Counted from the stretch's first letter, positions 47,421 to 55,966 are shown. The stretch: 64,000 bases of DNA from Termitidicoccus mucosus (GCF_038725785.1 NZ_CP109796.1:1612001-1676000); one strand, 5' to 3'. Program-made: numbers and translations. Notes: generated by a model not told the origin, from the letters alone.

Positions 47421-47508
47421 CGTGGCACGGGCGTCCCCGCCCGTGGACGATGCGAAGCATCGCCGGATTGTGTGGCATGGGCGAGTCGCCCATGCCACAC
47501 AATCCGGC
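47421..47508. repeat. REPIN-like pair with 23-bp perfect hairpin
   Basis: Left hairpin with GTGG foot (CACGGGCG / CGCCCGTG), middle stem GATGC / GCATC, then a perfect hairpin with 23-bp arms (47462-47484 and 47486-47508) and a single-base centre, containing GTGGCATGGGCGA. It lies between convergent menB and the amidotransferase gene and could terminate both. Confidence 0.92.
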
Positions 47509-47518
47509 CGTCCGCCGG

Positions 47519-48214
47519 TCAGCCCCGCTCCATCCGCTCCAGCAGCCGGTTCAGCAAACGCTCCGCGCCCGCCGCGGCGGACGGCGTTTGCGCAAGGATT
47601 TTTTCCGCGCCCTGCACATAACGGCCGGGCACCAGTTCATCGGCGCATTTTTCGCAAATCCGCTCCACCTCTGCCTCGCCCATTTCGAGGTGAAACTGCA
47701 ACCCGAGCACTCGCGGCCCGACCGCAAAGGCCTGGTTGACACAGCCCTCGCTCGAGGCCAGCCGCGCCGCGCCCGCCGGCAGGTCGAACGTGTCGCCATG
47801 CCAGTGAAATACCAGCGATTCCCCGGCGGGAAACGCCAGCGGCTCCTTTTCGCCGCCGTCCGCCGCCCGCACCGGCAGCCAGCCGATCTCGCGCTCGGCA
47901 TTCTGATAAATCTTCGCGCCCAGCACGTCGGCGATGAGTTGCGCGCCCAGGCACACGCCGAGCACGCGCGCACCGGCGTCGATCCGCGCCCGGATCGCCC
48001 GCTTTTCCGCGCGCAGCCACGGATGATCGCGGTATTGATAAATGTTCATCGGTCCGCCCATCACGACGAGCCAGTCGCACGCCGCCGCCTCCGGTCCCGG
48101 CAGTTCACCCGCGTAAAACCGCGTGGCGGTGAGTTCGTGCCCGCGGGCGAGCAGCCACGGCCCGATTTTTCCGAGCCCTTCAAACGGCACATGCTGGAAC
48201 CAGTGAATCTTCAT
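47519..48214 (-). CDS. class I glutamine amidotransferase-like protein
   Basis: Stand-alone GATase domain of 231 residues with the full triad: C88 (GVCLGAQLIA), H175 and E177 (LQFHLEMGE). MGGPMNIYQY is the oxyanion loop. Such proteins are annotated as GMP-synthase-like or gamma-glutamyl hydrolase-like; the true substrate is unknown. I chose the ATG at 48214 (MKIHWFQHVPFEGLG) over the one at 48232. Followed on the same strand, upstream, by a lipoprotein gene. Confidence 0.88.
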   Translation of the reverse strand: MKIHWFQHVPFEGLGKIGPWLLARGHELTATRFYAGELPGPEAAACDWLVVMGGPMNIYQYRDHPWLRAEKRAIRARIDAGARVLGVCLGAQLIADVLGAKIYQNAEREIGWLPVRAADGGEKEPLAFPAGESLVFHWHGDTFDLPAGAARLASSEGCVNQAFAVGPRVLGLQFHLEMGEAEVERICEKCADELVPGRYVQGAEKILAQTPSAAAGAERLLNRLLERMERG

Positions 48215-48303
48215 GGGCGGAAACAAAGACAAAAAGAGCCCGCGCGAAATGTTATTTTCGCCCGCCCGGGGAAAACCCGGATGCCCAAATCAAACGTGGA
48301 TCG

Positions 48304-48783
48304 TTACGGCGCGTCCGTCTTTTCCGGCGCAAACTCCAGCCGCAACGAACCGTCGCCGGTCAGCACGAAACGCCCGTTTTCGAGGCCTGCCGAGCGTATC
48401 AGCCGCAATTCGGCGAAAAAGCGCGTCTCCCGCGCCATCGCCTCGGGCAATCCCATCATCTTCGTCGAAATGAAACCCGAGCTGAAATCCGTGGCGCCCG
48501 CCTCGGTGAATTTGACCGTCCCGCTGTAACGGTTGACGCTGGCGTTGCCGCTTACGCGATTGTTTTCGTCCACCTTCATCGTGATCGGCCCGACATCCTG
48601 TGAACTGCCATCCACGCCCACCCAGCGGTCGAGTTTCCACGACTTGCCGGTCACCTGGACAAACGTTTCCTTTGAAGAGGCAGCCGGCTGGGAGGCGGTT
48701 CTTTCCGAGCCGGAAGGTTTGCATCCGGCGACAAACAGAATCATGAACGCCAAACTCGAGAGTAACACTTTCATGGGCTTCAT
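48304..48783 (-). CDS. META/HslJ-like lipoprotein
   Basis: Predicted lipoprotein of 159 residues with lipobox FVAGC (Cys near residue 21). The rest resembles the META domain: GKSWKLDRWVG, ITMKVDENNRVSGNASVNRYSGTVKF, and late ELRLIRSAG / LTGDGSLRLEF strands. META proteins bind other envelope factors or relate to heat-shock HslJ; the function here is unknown. A second ATG at 48774 could also be the start. Confidence 0.72.
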   Translation of the reverse strand: MKPMKVLLSSLAFMILFVAGCKPSGSERTASQPAASSKETFVQVTGKSWKLDRWVGVDGSSQDVGPITMKVDENNRVSGNASVNRYSGTVKFTEAGATDFSSGFISTKMMGLPEAMARETRFFAELRLIRSAGLENGRFVLTGDGSLRLEFAPEKTDAP

Positions 48784-48985
48784 GAATGCAGATCAAAACG
48801 GATTCGCCCCGCACATGCAATTATTTTAAAAATCAGCCGAATTGGGGTGCCATCCGAAATCGTGTCAACGGAATACGCGTGAAGGAGCGGCGGCGCCCGC
48901 GCTTCCCAAACCAATGATTTCCCCGAAGGTCCGAGGAAACGTTTTTTGGGTTTGAATCTCCGGAATTTGGCATTTCCTCCTCTTC

Positions 48986-50536
48986 ATGCCAGATGACCAA
49001 CCCGACCTTTTTGGCGAAAGCCTGCCGCGTTCGCCTGCTGCGTCCGCCCCGCGCCCCGCATCTTCCCGCACATCCACCCGCGCGGCCTTTTCCGCATCCG
49101 CGCACCCCTCACGTCCGTCCGCCGCGCAACCGCTTGCCGCGCGCATGCGCCCCCGCACGCTCGCCGAGATCGTCGGCCAGGAACACCTCACGGCGCCCGG
49201 CGCGCTCCTCCCCCGCCTCATTTCCAGCAACCGGTTTGGTAGCCTCATTTTTTACGGGCCGCCCGGGTGCGGCAAAACCAGCTTCGCCGAGGTCATCGCC
49301 CGCGAAACCGGCAGCCGCTTCGTGCGCATCAACGCCGTCATGTCGAACGTCGCCGAACTGCGCGAAATCCTCGCCGACGCCCGTCGCCTGCCCGAAACGC
49401 CCACGCTGCTCTTCATCGACGAATTGCACCGCTTCAACAAATCCCAGCAGGACCTGCTCCTCCCCGATGTCGAGGAAGGCTACATTCGCCTCATCGGGGC
49501 CACCACGCACAACCCCGGTTTCTACGTCAACCCGCCCCTCCTCAGCCGCAGCCACCTCTTCCGCCTCGAACCGCTTTCGACCGCCGCCATCGCCAGCGTC
49601 CTGCGCCGCGCCCTCGCCGACACCGAGCGCGGCCTCGGCTCGCACGGCGTGACCGCCTCCGACGCCGTCCTCGCCGACCTCGCCGTCCTCTGCGACGGCG
49701 ACCTTCGCCGCGCCCTCAACTCCCTCGAGGTCATCGTCCTCTCCATGCCCGCCGCAGCCGCGGCTGCGGCGGAAGTGACAAGTGACAAGGATCAAGTGAC
49801 AGGAAACACCAGCGCCGACGGCGCCGCCACTGCTGCCGCCCCAACTGCTTCCCAATCCGCAATCCGCATTCCGCAATCCGCATTCAAAGAAATCACCCCC
49901 GCCGACCTCGAGGCCTTTGCCCGCGAGCGCCGCATCCGCTACGACGCCGACGAGGACGAGCATTACGACACCATTTCCGTCTTCATCAAAAGCTGCCGCG
50001 GCAGCGATCCCGACGCGGCCATGTATTGGCTGGCGAAAATGCTCGCCGGCGGCGAGGACCCGCGCTTCATCGCGCGCCGCCTCGTCATCCTGGCCAGCGA
50101 GGACGTCGGCCTGGCCGACCCGTTGGCGCTGCCCACGGCGGTCGCCGCGCACCACGCCTGCGACTTCGTGGGGCTCCCGGAGTGCGAATACGCGCTCGCG
50201 CACGCCACGCTCTACATCGCCTGCGCCAACAAAAGCAACTCGGCGGCCACCGCCCTTTTCGAGGCGAAGCGCGCCGTGTCCGGAAACACGATACAAAAAG
50301 TCCCCCTGCCCTTCCGCGACAAGGGCGGGCAGGCCAGCAAGCGCGCCGGCCACGGCAAGGGTTACCTCTACTCGCACGATTTTCCGGAAAACATCAGCGG
50401 CCAAGACTACCTCGAAAAGCCGCTCACCCTCTACACGCCGAAGACGCTCGGCATGGAGGCCCGCATCGCCGAGCGCCTCGCCCGCTGGCGCGAAATGCGC
50501 GCTGCCATCCAAGCGGAGTCCAAACGCAAAACCTGA
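48986..50536 (+). CDS. rarA: RarA (MgsA) AAA+ ATPase
   Basis: Replication-associated recombination protein of 516 residues. Walker A GPPGCGKT (91-98), Walker B LLFIDELHRF (near 139-148), sensor region IGATTHNP, and C-terminal DRGSDPDAA-like SCRGSDPDAAMYWLAKM and SEDVGLADP. The N-terminus QPDLF resembles a sliding-clamp-binding motif. A repeat-derived insert at about 255-300 separates the AAA+ core from the C-terminal domains and keeps the frame. Convergent with a hypothetical gene. Confidence 0.95.
   Translation: MPDDQPDLFGESLPRSPAASAPRPASSRTSTRAAFSASAHPSRPSAAQPLAARMRPRTLAEIVGQEHLTAPGALLPRLISSNRFGSLIFYGPPGCGKTSFAEVIARETGSRFVRINAVMSNVAELREILADARRLPETPTLLFIDELHRFNKSQQDLLLPDVEEGYIRLIGATTHNPGFYVNPPLLSRSHLFRLEPLSTAAIASVLRRALADTERGLGSHGVTASDAVLADLAVLCDGDLRRALNSLEVIVLSMPAAAAAAAEVTSDKDQVTGNTSADGAATAAAPTASQSAIRIPQSAFKEITPADLEAFARERRIRYDADEDEHYDTISVFIKSCRGSDPDAAMYWLAKMLAGGEDPRFIARRLVILASEDVGLADPLALPTAVAAHHACDFVGLPECEYALAHATLYIACANKSNSAATALFEAKRAVSGNTIQKVPLPFRDKGGQASKRAGHGKGYLYSHDFPENISGQDYLEKPLTLYTPKTLGMEARIAERLARWREMRAAIQAESKRKT
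49748..49886 (+). repeat. in-frame composite repeat inside rarA
   Basis: Perfect 20-bp palindrome GCCGCAGCCGCGGCTGCGGC (49751-49770), followed by AAGTGAC heptamers (49773-49800), a short GGCGCC stem region, then CAATCCG/CATTCCG heptamers (49851-49885). The palindrome-plus-AAGTGAC unit is the same as in prfC. It encodes an Ala/Ser/Thr-rich linker without stops. Confidence 0.88.
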
Positions 50537-50578
50537 TAAGACATGGTAAGCGACCGCCTCCACAAAGTGTGGGCATTT

Positions 50579-50764
50579 TAGAGCATTTTTCGATTAATTG
50601 GTCACATTATGATCAAGGTGGCACAGGCACTCTTGCCTGTGCCAGGCGACAAGGACGCCATCGTCCAAGCCGCACAGACAAGAATGTCTGTGCTACTTTT
50701 CCGCCGCGCCTTTGGCACCGAGGTTCCTCTGCCTTTTGCGACCAATTAAACGAAAAATGCTCTA
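50579..50764. repeat. 186-bp element with 25-bp terminal inverted repeats
   Basis: Terminal arms 50579-50603 and 50740-50764 (starting TAGAGCATTTTTCG) are inverted with one mismatch. Inside is a REP pair: left GTGG foot with stem CACAGGCA / TGCCTGTG around CTCT, right GTAG foot (inverted) with stem CACAGACA / TGTCTGTG around TTCT. No gene lies in 50537-50821. Confidence 0.92.
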
Positions 50765-50821
50765 TTTCCGCCTTGGACGGGACGTCCGCAGGCGACGCCC
50801 GGTTTTCGCGGGACACTGATG

Positions 50822-52102
50822 TTATTTGCGCGGCGCTGGCGGGCGGGGTTGGGTCACTCTCACCGCCCCGTTCTGACCGATGGAAACCCTGTCGCCCTTG
50901 GGCAGCTCTTTCAGCCATCCGAGCGAGTTGTTTATATAGGCGTCGCCAATCTCATTTCCCAACGAGGCCCGGATTTTTTCAATGGCTTCTCCGGCGACAG
51001 CCTCGTATTTTTCCTTTTTCTGCTCCGCCGTGAGCGACTTGTCATCGGAAATGCGCACGGCCTCGTCAACCGCGGCGGTTCTGGCATCATATGTGCGCGA
51101 CACTGTTTCCGCGCTCAAATTGAAACGCTCCGCCGCGGCCTGCAACGATTGGTAATCCTTGCGCATGCCTCGTTCATAGTCCGCATAGCGCTCCGCCCCG
51201 AGGGACTCCTTCAACTGCTCCTCCATTTTCTTTTCAGCCTCCCGCCGGGCGGCAAATATCTTGGCATAGTCGAGGGTGACCCCGCCTGTCACGACATCCT
51301 CGGACGAAGGAGAAGGATATTTTTCATCCAGTTCCCGCTGCATCGCATGGAGCATCTTGTATTCGTCCTCAGTCATCGCGAAGGCGGTGGTCTTGTTTTT
51401 CAGGTGTATCGTCGTTAAAGAATGTCGAAGCTCATAGGCCTCACGCTCCTCCGGCGTGAGCAATGCGAGCAGATCGCGTTCTCTCTCCTTGTCCAAAAGT
51501 GCGAGTCGCGCTGTGTCGTCCGCCGTCTTGAATCCCGCCATCTCCTGGAGAATCAGGTTCCGCATGTCCCGGTAATCGCTTTCCATCGATCGCAACCGCG
51601 CCGCTTTTTCAACAGGAAGAAATTTATAAAGAGTTTTTTCCCAGCCGTTCAGGATTGAGTCGGCCCCGAAAAGCCTGCCCATTTGCTCCTCCGCATTCTG
51701 CTGGAGCTCACTCAGTTCGCGCACTTGCTCCGCTGAATAAGGCAGCCAGCTTCCCGGCCTGCGCTGCCAATAAGGCCGCGCCGACGCTGCTTCTGCAAGA
51801 ATTTCGCCGCGTCGCGCCTCGACCCGCCCGAAGAGGTAGCCACGCACCATCTCGCGAACAACATCATCCGGCAGCCCGAGCCTCTCCAGCGCGTCACGCA
51901 GCACCGCTGGATCATCGGATGCCGGCGACCGGGCTGCTGCCCGCGTCCCGGCGACCGGCATTGGCGTTTCATTCGTATTATTCCCGACATCTGTGCCACG
52001 CGATGTTCCTTTATATGAAAAATATACTCCAATCGTCCCAAACAATAATATTGCATTGAGCGAAAGGGATATCGCCAGCAGGGTTTTCAAGGGCTTGCTC
52101 AT
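50822..52102 (-). CDS. hypothetical membrane-anchored helical protein
   Basis: Protein of 426 residues not recognised. One N-terminal hydrophobic segment (LLAISLSLNAILLFGTIGVYF, 8-28) suggests a signal anchor or signal peptide. The rest is charged and helical, with phrases LLTPEEREAYELRHS and SLTAEQKKEKYEAVAGE like those of periplasmic helical stress proteins. Codon use is less GC-rich than in the neighbours, so recent transfer or weak expression is possible. It lies upstream of dprA in the opposite operon sense, ending at the element after rarA. Confidence 0.6.
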   Translation of the reverse strand: MSKPLKTLLAISLSLNAILLFGTIGVYFSYKGTSRGTDVGNNTNETPMPVAGTRAAARSPASDDPAVLRDALERLGLPDDVVREMVRGYLFGRVEARRGEILAEAASARPYWQRRPGSWLPYSAEQVRELSELQQNAEEQMGRLFGADSILNGWEKTLYKFLPVEKAARLRSMESDYRDMRNLILQEMAGFKTADDTARLALLDKERERDLLALLTPEEREAYELRHSLTTIHLKNKTTAFAMTEDEYKMLHAMQRELDEKYPSPSSEDVVTGGVTLDYAKIFAARREAEKKMEEQLKESLGAERYADYERGMRKDYQSLQAAAERFNLSAETVSRTYDARTAAVDEAVRISDDKSLTAEQKKEKYEAVAGEAIEKIRASLGNEIGDAYINNSLGWLKELPKGDRVSIGQNGAVRVTQPRPPAPRK

Positions 52103-52160
52103 GCAATAAAAATATATAAATACGCCCTTCGCGGAATCAGATTGGATGCGGACAGTCCGC

Positions 52161-53315
52161 TCATCCGCCGCCCCTCGCCTCGAACGAACCGTCGGTCCGC
52201 TTGGCGATGTAGCGCTTCAATTCCAGCATCATCAGTGTCGCGGAAAGCTCGGCGGGCTTGCGGCCGGTTTGCGCCACGAGGATGTCGAGCGTCGGCATCG
52301 CGCCGCCGGCGAAACAGGCCATCACCGCCGCTTCCGCCGCGCTCAACCCGGAGGCGTCCACGCCCGCCGCGGCGGCTCCGGCGGCGTCACCCGCTTTCGG
52401 CGGGATGGGCTTCGGGCGCAGGCCTTCGAGGTAGCTGAGTTCCTCCAAAATGTCATCCACGCTCGTGAGCAGCGTCGCGCCGTCGCGGATGAGCTGGTGG
52501 CAGCCCCGGCTGGTCGCCTGGTCGATGCGGCCGGGAACGGCAAAAACATGGCGGCCCTGCTCCCCGGCGAAACGCGCGGTGATCATCGAGCCGCCGTTCA
52601 CGTCGGACTCGACCACGATCACCGCCGCGCACATGCCGGCGACGATGCGGTTGCGCATGGCGAAGGTCTGGCGGTCGGCCCGGCGCCCGAAGGGAAACTC
52701 CGACACCACCGCGCCGGTTTCCGCGACGCGGCGGTAGAGATCGAGATTTTCGGGCGGATAAACGATGTCGATGCCGCAGCCGAGCACGGCCACGGTTTTC
52801 CCGCCGATGGAAAGCGCGCCCTCGTGCGCGGCGGTGTCGATGCCGCGCGCCAGCCCGCTCACGACGCAAAAGCCGAGGCGGGCGAGTTCGGCGGCGAATT
52901 TTTTCGCGGTCGCCTGCCCGTAGAGCGTGGTGCGGCGGGTGCCCACCATCGCGATGGCGGGCCGGTCGAAATTGTATTGGCCTTTCCGATACAGGCCGAC
53001 CGGCCGGTCGTGCAGTTCGCGCAGCGGCTTCGGGTAAATGCCGTCCTGCATCGTGACAAACGTCACGCCGCCCGCCGCCATGCGCTCCTCCTCGCGGGCG
53101 AGATCGAAATGCGCGCGCCAGTTCGCGATGGACGAACTGGCGGCGGGACCGACTCCCCTGACTTCCTCAAGGCGTTTCACCCCGGCGGCGAAAATCGCGC
53201 GCGGGTCGCCGCCGAGGCTGTCGAGGAGGCGGCGGATGGAGACCGGGCCGATGTCGGGCAGCGAATTGAGCGCGAGAAACGCCTGGCGTTCGGTAAGGGT
53301 TTCGGGGGCGTCCAT
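52161..53315 (-). CDS. dprA: DNA-processing protein DprA
   Basis: Single-stranded DNA-binding protein loading RecA on incoming DNA in transformation, 384 residues. N-terminal helical domain with GVGPAASSS, Rossmann core (MVGTRRTTLYGQATA, SGLARGIDTAAHEGAL, GCGIDIVYPPEN, SEFPFG, RNRIVAGM, GSMITARFAGEQGR, PGRIDQATSRGCHQLI) and a C-terminal winged-helix region (about 310-375). Intact. It starts 28 bases after the nnr stop, and the intergene is a heptamer repeat. Confidence 0.95.
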   Translation of the reverse strand: MDAPETLTERQAFLALNSLPDIGPVSIRRLLDSLGGDPRAIFAAGVKRLEEVRGVGPAASSSIANWRAHFDLAREEERMAAGGVTFVTMQDGIYPKPLRELHDRPVGLYRKGQYNFDRPAIAMVGTRRTTLYGQATAKKFAAELARLGFCVVSGLARGIDTAAHEGALSIGGKTVAVLGCGIDIVYPPENLDLYRRVAETGAVVSEFPFGRRADRQTFAMRNRIVAGMCAAVIVVESDVNGGSMITARFAGEQGRHVFAVPGRIDQATSRGCHQLIRDGATLLTSVDDILEELSYLEGLRPKPIPPKAGDAAGAAAAGVDASGLSAAEAAVMACFAGGAMPTLDILVAQTGRKPAELSATLMMLELKRYIAKRTDGSFEARGGG

Positions 53316-53331
53316 GATGAGAGGAAGTGAC

Positions 53332-53363
53332 TGTTGTTACTTGCTACTTGCCACTTGTTACTT
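53332..53363 (-). repeat. heptamer repeat forming the nnr 3' end
   Basis: On the minus strand, words AAGTAAC, AAGTGGC, AAGTAGC, AAGTAAC in tandem. The nnr stop codon TAG is part of one unit, so the last residues (KVTSGK) of the protein are repeat-encoded. Same word family as in prfC and rarA. Confidence 0.8.
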
Positions 53364-55083
53364 TGCCGGCGGCGGCGGCCGGCACGTCTTCGCGAAGGAC
53401 GCCGGCGAGATGATCGAGGAGCTGGGTGATGTTGACGGCGCGCTGGCCTTGCGCGCGGGCGAGGCGGTCGGCGGCGAGGCCGTGCCAGACGGCGCCGCGG
53501 CAGGCGGCGAGAAGCGGTTGCGCGGGCTCCTGCGCGAGCAGGCCGCCGATGAGCCCGGCGAGCAGGTCGCCGCTGCCTCCGCGCGCAAGCACGGGGCCGC
53601 CGAAAAGCGAGTGATGCGTGGTCGCGCCGCCGTCGTTGATGCGCGTGACCGGCCCCTTGAGGACGGTGACCGCGCCCGCCCCCGGAAGCGCCGCCGCGAT
53701 GCGCGCAAATTCGCCGACATGCGGAGTGAGAATGCGGGAGGCGGCGCCGGCGCCGACGATGGCGGGTTGAAGCGCGTCGGCGTCGAGCACAAGCGGGACG
53801 GCGGAGAGTTTTGCCAGATCGGCGGCCAGCGCGAGCGTCTCGGCCTCGCGGCCCAGCCCGGGGCCGACGAGCAGCGCGGTGGCGCGGTCGGCCCGCTCGC
53901 GGAAAAGGTGCGCGCCTTCGAGCGCAAGGCCGCCCTCGGGTGTCTCCGGCCAGGCAACCCACATCGCCTCCGGCGCCCTCGCGGCGCACGCGGCCGCCAT
54001 CGTTTCCGGGACAAACACCGTGACGAGGCCCGCGCCGCTCCTCAGCGCCGCAAGCGCGGCCATGATCACCGCGCCGGGATAGCCGCGCGAGCCGCCGACA
54101 ATAAAAAGGTGCCCGTAGTCGCGTTTGTCGGTGAGCGGCGACCGGAGGACGCGCAGCGGCGAGAGAACGGCGGGGGTGAGGATGGCCGCGGCGGGCGGGT
54201 CCGCAGGGACGGGGGAAGGGTTTGCAGTGTTGTCCCAAAAGCCCAGGTCGAGGTAACGCAACCGGCCGACCGCGGCGCGGTTTTCTTCGGCCAGCGCGGG
54301 TGATTTCACGATGCCGGTGGCGTAGGTGAAATCGGCCAGGAAAACATCGGGCGTGCCCAGTCCGCTGGGCAAATCGACGGCGGCGCGCAGGCGGGCGGGC
54401 GACGCGTTCACGCGCGCGAGGAGCGCGGCGATCCGCGGTTCGACGGGCGGGCGGAACTGAAAGCCGAAAATGCCGTCGAGGACGATGTCGAAGGGCGGAC
54501 CGGGCAGGATGCTCGTAGGGCCTGACCTTGCGTCAGGCCGCGAATTTTCCCCGTCCGTCAATCGCGGCGCGACGCAAGGTCGCGCCCTACAAGGCGGCGC
54601 GTGCGAGAGCTCCCGCCACGCCCGCAGCGCAAGCGGGCGCAGCACGCGTTCGCCAAAAACGAGGCACGTCTCGATGCGGGCGCGCGGATGCTTTTCGTGA
54701 ATGAATTTCGCGGCGAGGAGCGCGTCGCCGCCGTTGTGGCCTTTGCCCGCAAGCACGAGGATGCGCGGCTCCGGCGGGAGCGGGCCGATCTCGTCAAAGT
54801 CGCGCAGCACCGCGGCGGCGATGGCGCGGGCGGCCTGCTGCATCGCCGCCCACTCGCGGGACTCGTCGCCGCCAAACAAGGCCGCCTCGAAGCGCGCGGC
54901 GTCGGCGGGCGAAAGCGCGGGGTGCGAGGTGGCGGCAAGGCCGGGGGGCATGGTGACGGCAGGACTGGGAGCGCGGACATTCTTGTCCGCAATTTTGTCC
55001 GCGGCTTCGCCCGCGATTTCGCGGGCAGGAATGCCCGCGCTCCCATGAGTCACGCTGGTGGATTTGTTGGCGGGCGCGGTCAT
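53344..55083 (-). CDS. nnr: bifunctional NAD(P)H-hydrate epimerase/dehydratase
   Basis: Repairs hydrated NAD(P)H, 579 residues. The YjeF_N epimerase half (about 55-280) shows ILVLAGKGHNGGDALLAAKF, FDIVLDGIFGFQF and AVDLPSGL. The carbohydrate-kinase-like dehydratase half (about 300-560) shows HLFIVGGSRGYPGAVIMAALAALRSGAGLV, LDADAL, LTPHVGEFARI and the catalytic GSGDLLAGLIGG. Two repeat-derived inserts are in frame: near residues 13-40 and 165-190, both in the epimerase half. The ATG at 55083 overlaps the upstream gene stop (ATGA); an internal ATG at 54951 would exclude the first insert. Confidence 0.93.
   Translation of the reverse strand: MTAPANKSTSVTHGSAGIPAREIAGEAADKIADKNVRAPSPAVTMPPGLAATSHPALSPADAARFEAALFGGDESREWAAMQQAARAIAAAVLRDFDEIGPLPPEPRILVLAGKGHNGGDALLAAKFIHEKHPRARIETCLVFGERVLRPLALRAWRELSHAPPCRARPCVAPRLTDGENSRPDARSGPTSILPGPPFDIVLDGIFGFQFRPPVEPRIAALLARVNASPARLRAAVDLPSGLGTPDVFLADFTYATGIVKSPALAEENRAAVGRLRYLDLGFWDNTANPSPVPADPPAAAILTPAVLSPLRVLRSPLTDKRDYGHLFIVGGSRGYPGAVIMAALAALRSGAGLVTVFVPETMAAACAARAPEAMWVAWPETPEGGLALEGAHLFRERADRATALLVGPGLGREAETLALAADLAKLSAVPLVLDADALQPAIVGAGAASRILTPHVGEFARIAAALPGAGAVTVLKGPVTRINDGGATTHHSLFGGPVLARGGSGDLLAGLIGGLLAQEPAQPLLAACRGAVWHGLAADRLARAQGQRAVNITQLLDHLAGVLREDVPAAAAGKVTSGK
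54515..54590 (-). repeat. REPIN inserted in frame in nnr
   Basis: 76 bp bounded by GTAGGGC and GCCCTAC. Left stem GGCCTGAC / GTCAGGCC and right stem GGCGCGAC / GTCGCGCC share the loop CTTGC (as read from each GTAG foot). The stems differ by two compensated base pairs. It encodes about 25 residues (PCRARPCVAPRLTDGENSRP) in a loop of the epimerase domain. Confidence 0.92.
54966..55045 (-). repeat. REPIN in the 5' part of nnr
   Basis: 80 bp bounded by TGGGAGC and GCTCCCA. Stems GCGGACA / TGTCCGC and GCGGGCA / TGCCCGC differ by one compensated pair. It lies between the two candidate starts of nnr and would encode an Ala-rich N-terminal segment (GIPAREIAGEAADKIADKN). Confidence 0.92.
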
Positions 55084-55769
55084 TGGGCGTTGGCGGGCGG
55101 CGGCGTGGACGGCGGCTCACCGGAGCCGGAAAAGCTTTTTTCGACAATGTCGTTTGGATTCGGCGCGGACGCGGGCGGCGGTGTTGCGATGGTGGTTGTC
55201 GGGATTATTGTCGGGGACGTGGCCGGTAGCAGCAACGATGGCGCGGGGGGCCGGCTCCGCCACGTGTCCTGGCGCTGTTGCCTGCGGCGTTCCTGATAGG
55301 AGGCGGGTTCGGTGAGCCGGATGGGGGCGTTTGGATCGACGCCCTCGGTGAGCACGGGGCGCGTGAGGCGGTCGAGCAGGCGGTAATAATAAGTGTCGCC
55401 GTTGCGCAGCACCTCGACGCCGGTGCTGTAGCTCTGTGTCGCGGGATTCCAGAGCACGATCTCGGTGAGGTCGTGCTCCCAGACGGCGCTTGCGCCGTGG
55501 GCGCGAAACACCGCGTCGATGGCGAACAGGCTCATATGCGGGTCGTTTTTCGCCGACGCGGGCGGTTTGCCGTCCGGTGTTTTCGCCGGGGACGGAGCGG
55601 GGGCGGACACGGCGGGAGGCGCCTTTTGCCTCTGTTTTTTTCCGCGCTGCTCCTCGAAAAAGCTCTGCACGCCGTAGAACCCGATGCCGCCGAGCACCAC
55701 GCCGAGCATGATCCAGGAGGGAACCTTGGAGAGTTTGTCGCGCGAGGATTGGGGGGCTTGGGCTGACAT
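55080..55769 (-). CDS. hypothetical single-span protein
   Basis: Protein of 229 residues, not recognised. A hydrophobic segment (PSWIMLGVVLGGIGFYGVQSFF, about 16-38) after a short polar N-terminus suggests a cytoplasmic N-end and an external C-part. A Pro/Ala-rich linker (about 48-78) leads to a small conserved-looking domain (LFAIDAVFRAHGASAVWEHDLTEIVLWN, YYYRLLDRLTRPVL), then a Pro/Thr-rich tail. The stop overlaps the nnr ATG, so the two genes are probably co-translated. Confidence 0.65.
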   Translation of the reverse strand: MSAQAPQSSRDKLSKVPSWIMLGVVLGGIGFYGVQSFFEEQRGKKQRQKAPPAVSAPAPSPAKTPDGKPPASAKNDPHMSLFAIDAVFRAHGASAVWEHDLTEIVLWNPATQSYSTGVEVLRNGDTYYYRLLDRLTRPVLTEGVDPNAPIRLTEPASYQERRRQQRQDTWRSRPPAPSLLLPATSPTIIPTTTIATPPPASAPNPNDIVEKSFSGSGEPPSTPPPANAQ

Positions 55770-55914
55770 GTGTCTTTTGGATTTATGAGAAACGGCGGCC
55801 CCGCGGCGAGGCATGCGGGCGACTCGAAGAAAAGCATGGGAGGCACGCGCTGGCAAACCCGTGCTTTCGGAAAAATCGTCCGCGGATGCGCTTCCAAGGC
55901 CCAGGCGCCCTGCC

Positions 55915-55958
55915 GCGATTCGCATTCCTGATTTCGCATTTTGCGAGCCACATTTTTC
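55915..55958. repeat. degenerate ATTTCGC-type words
   Basis: CGATTCGCATTCCTGATTTC followed by GCATTTTGC, a worn version of the AATCCGC word array, in the 197-base gap between the hypothetical gene and the DUF5131 gene. Nothing else is recognised in 55770-55966. Confidence 0.5.
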
Positions 55959-55966
55959 AACAGCCG

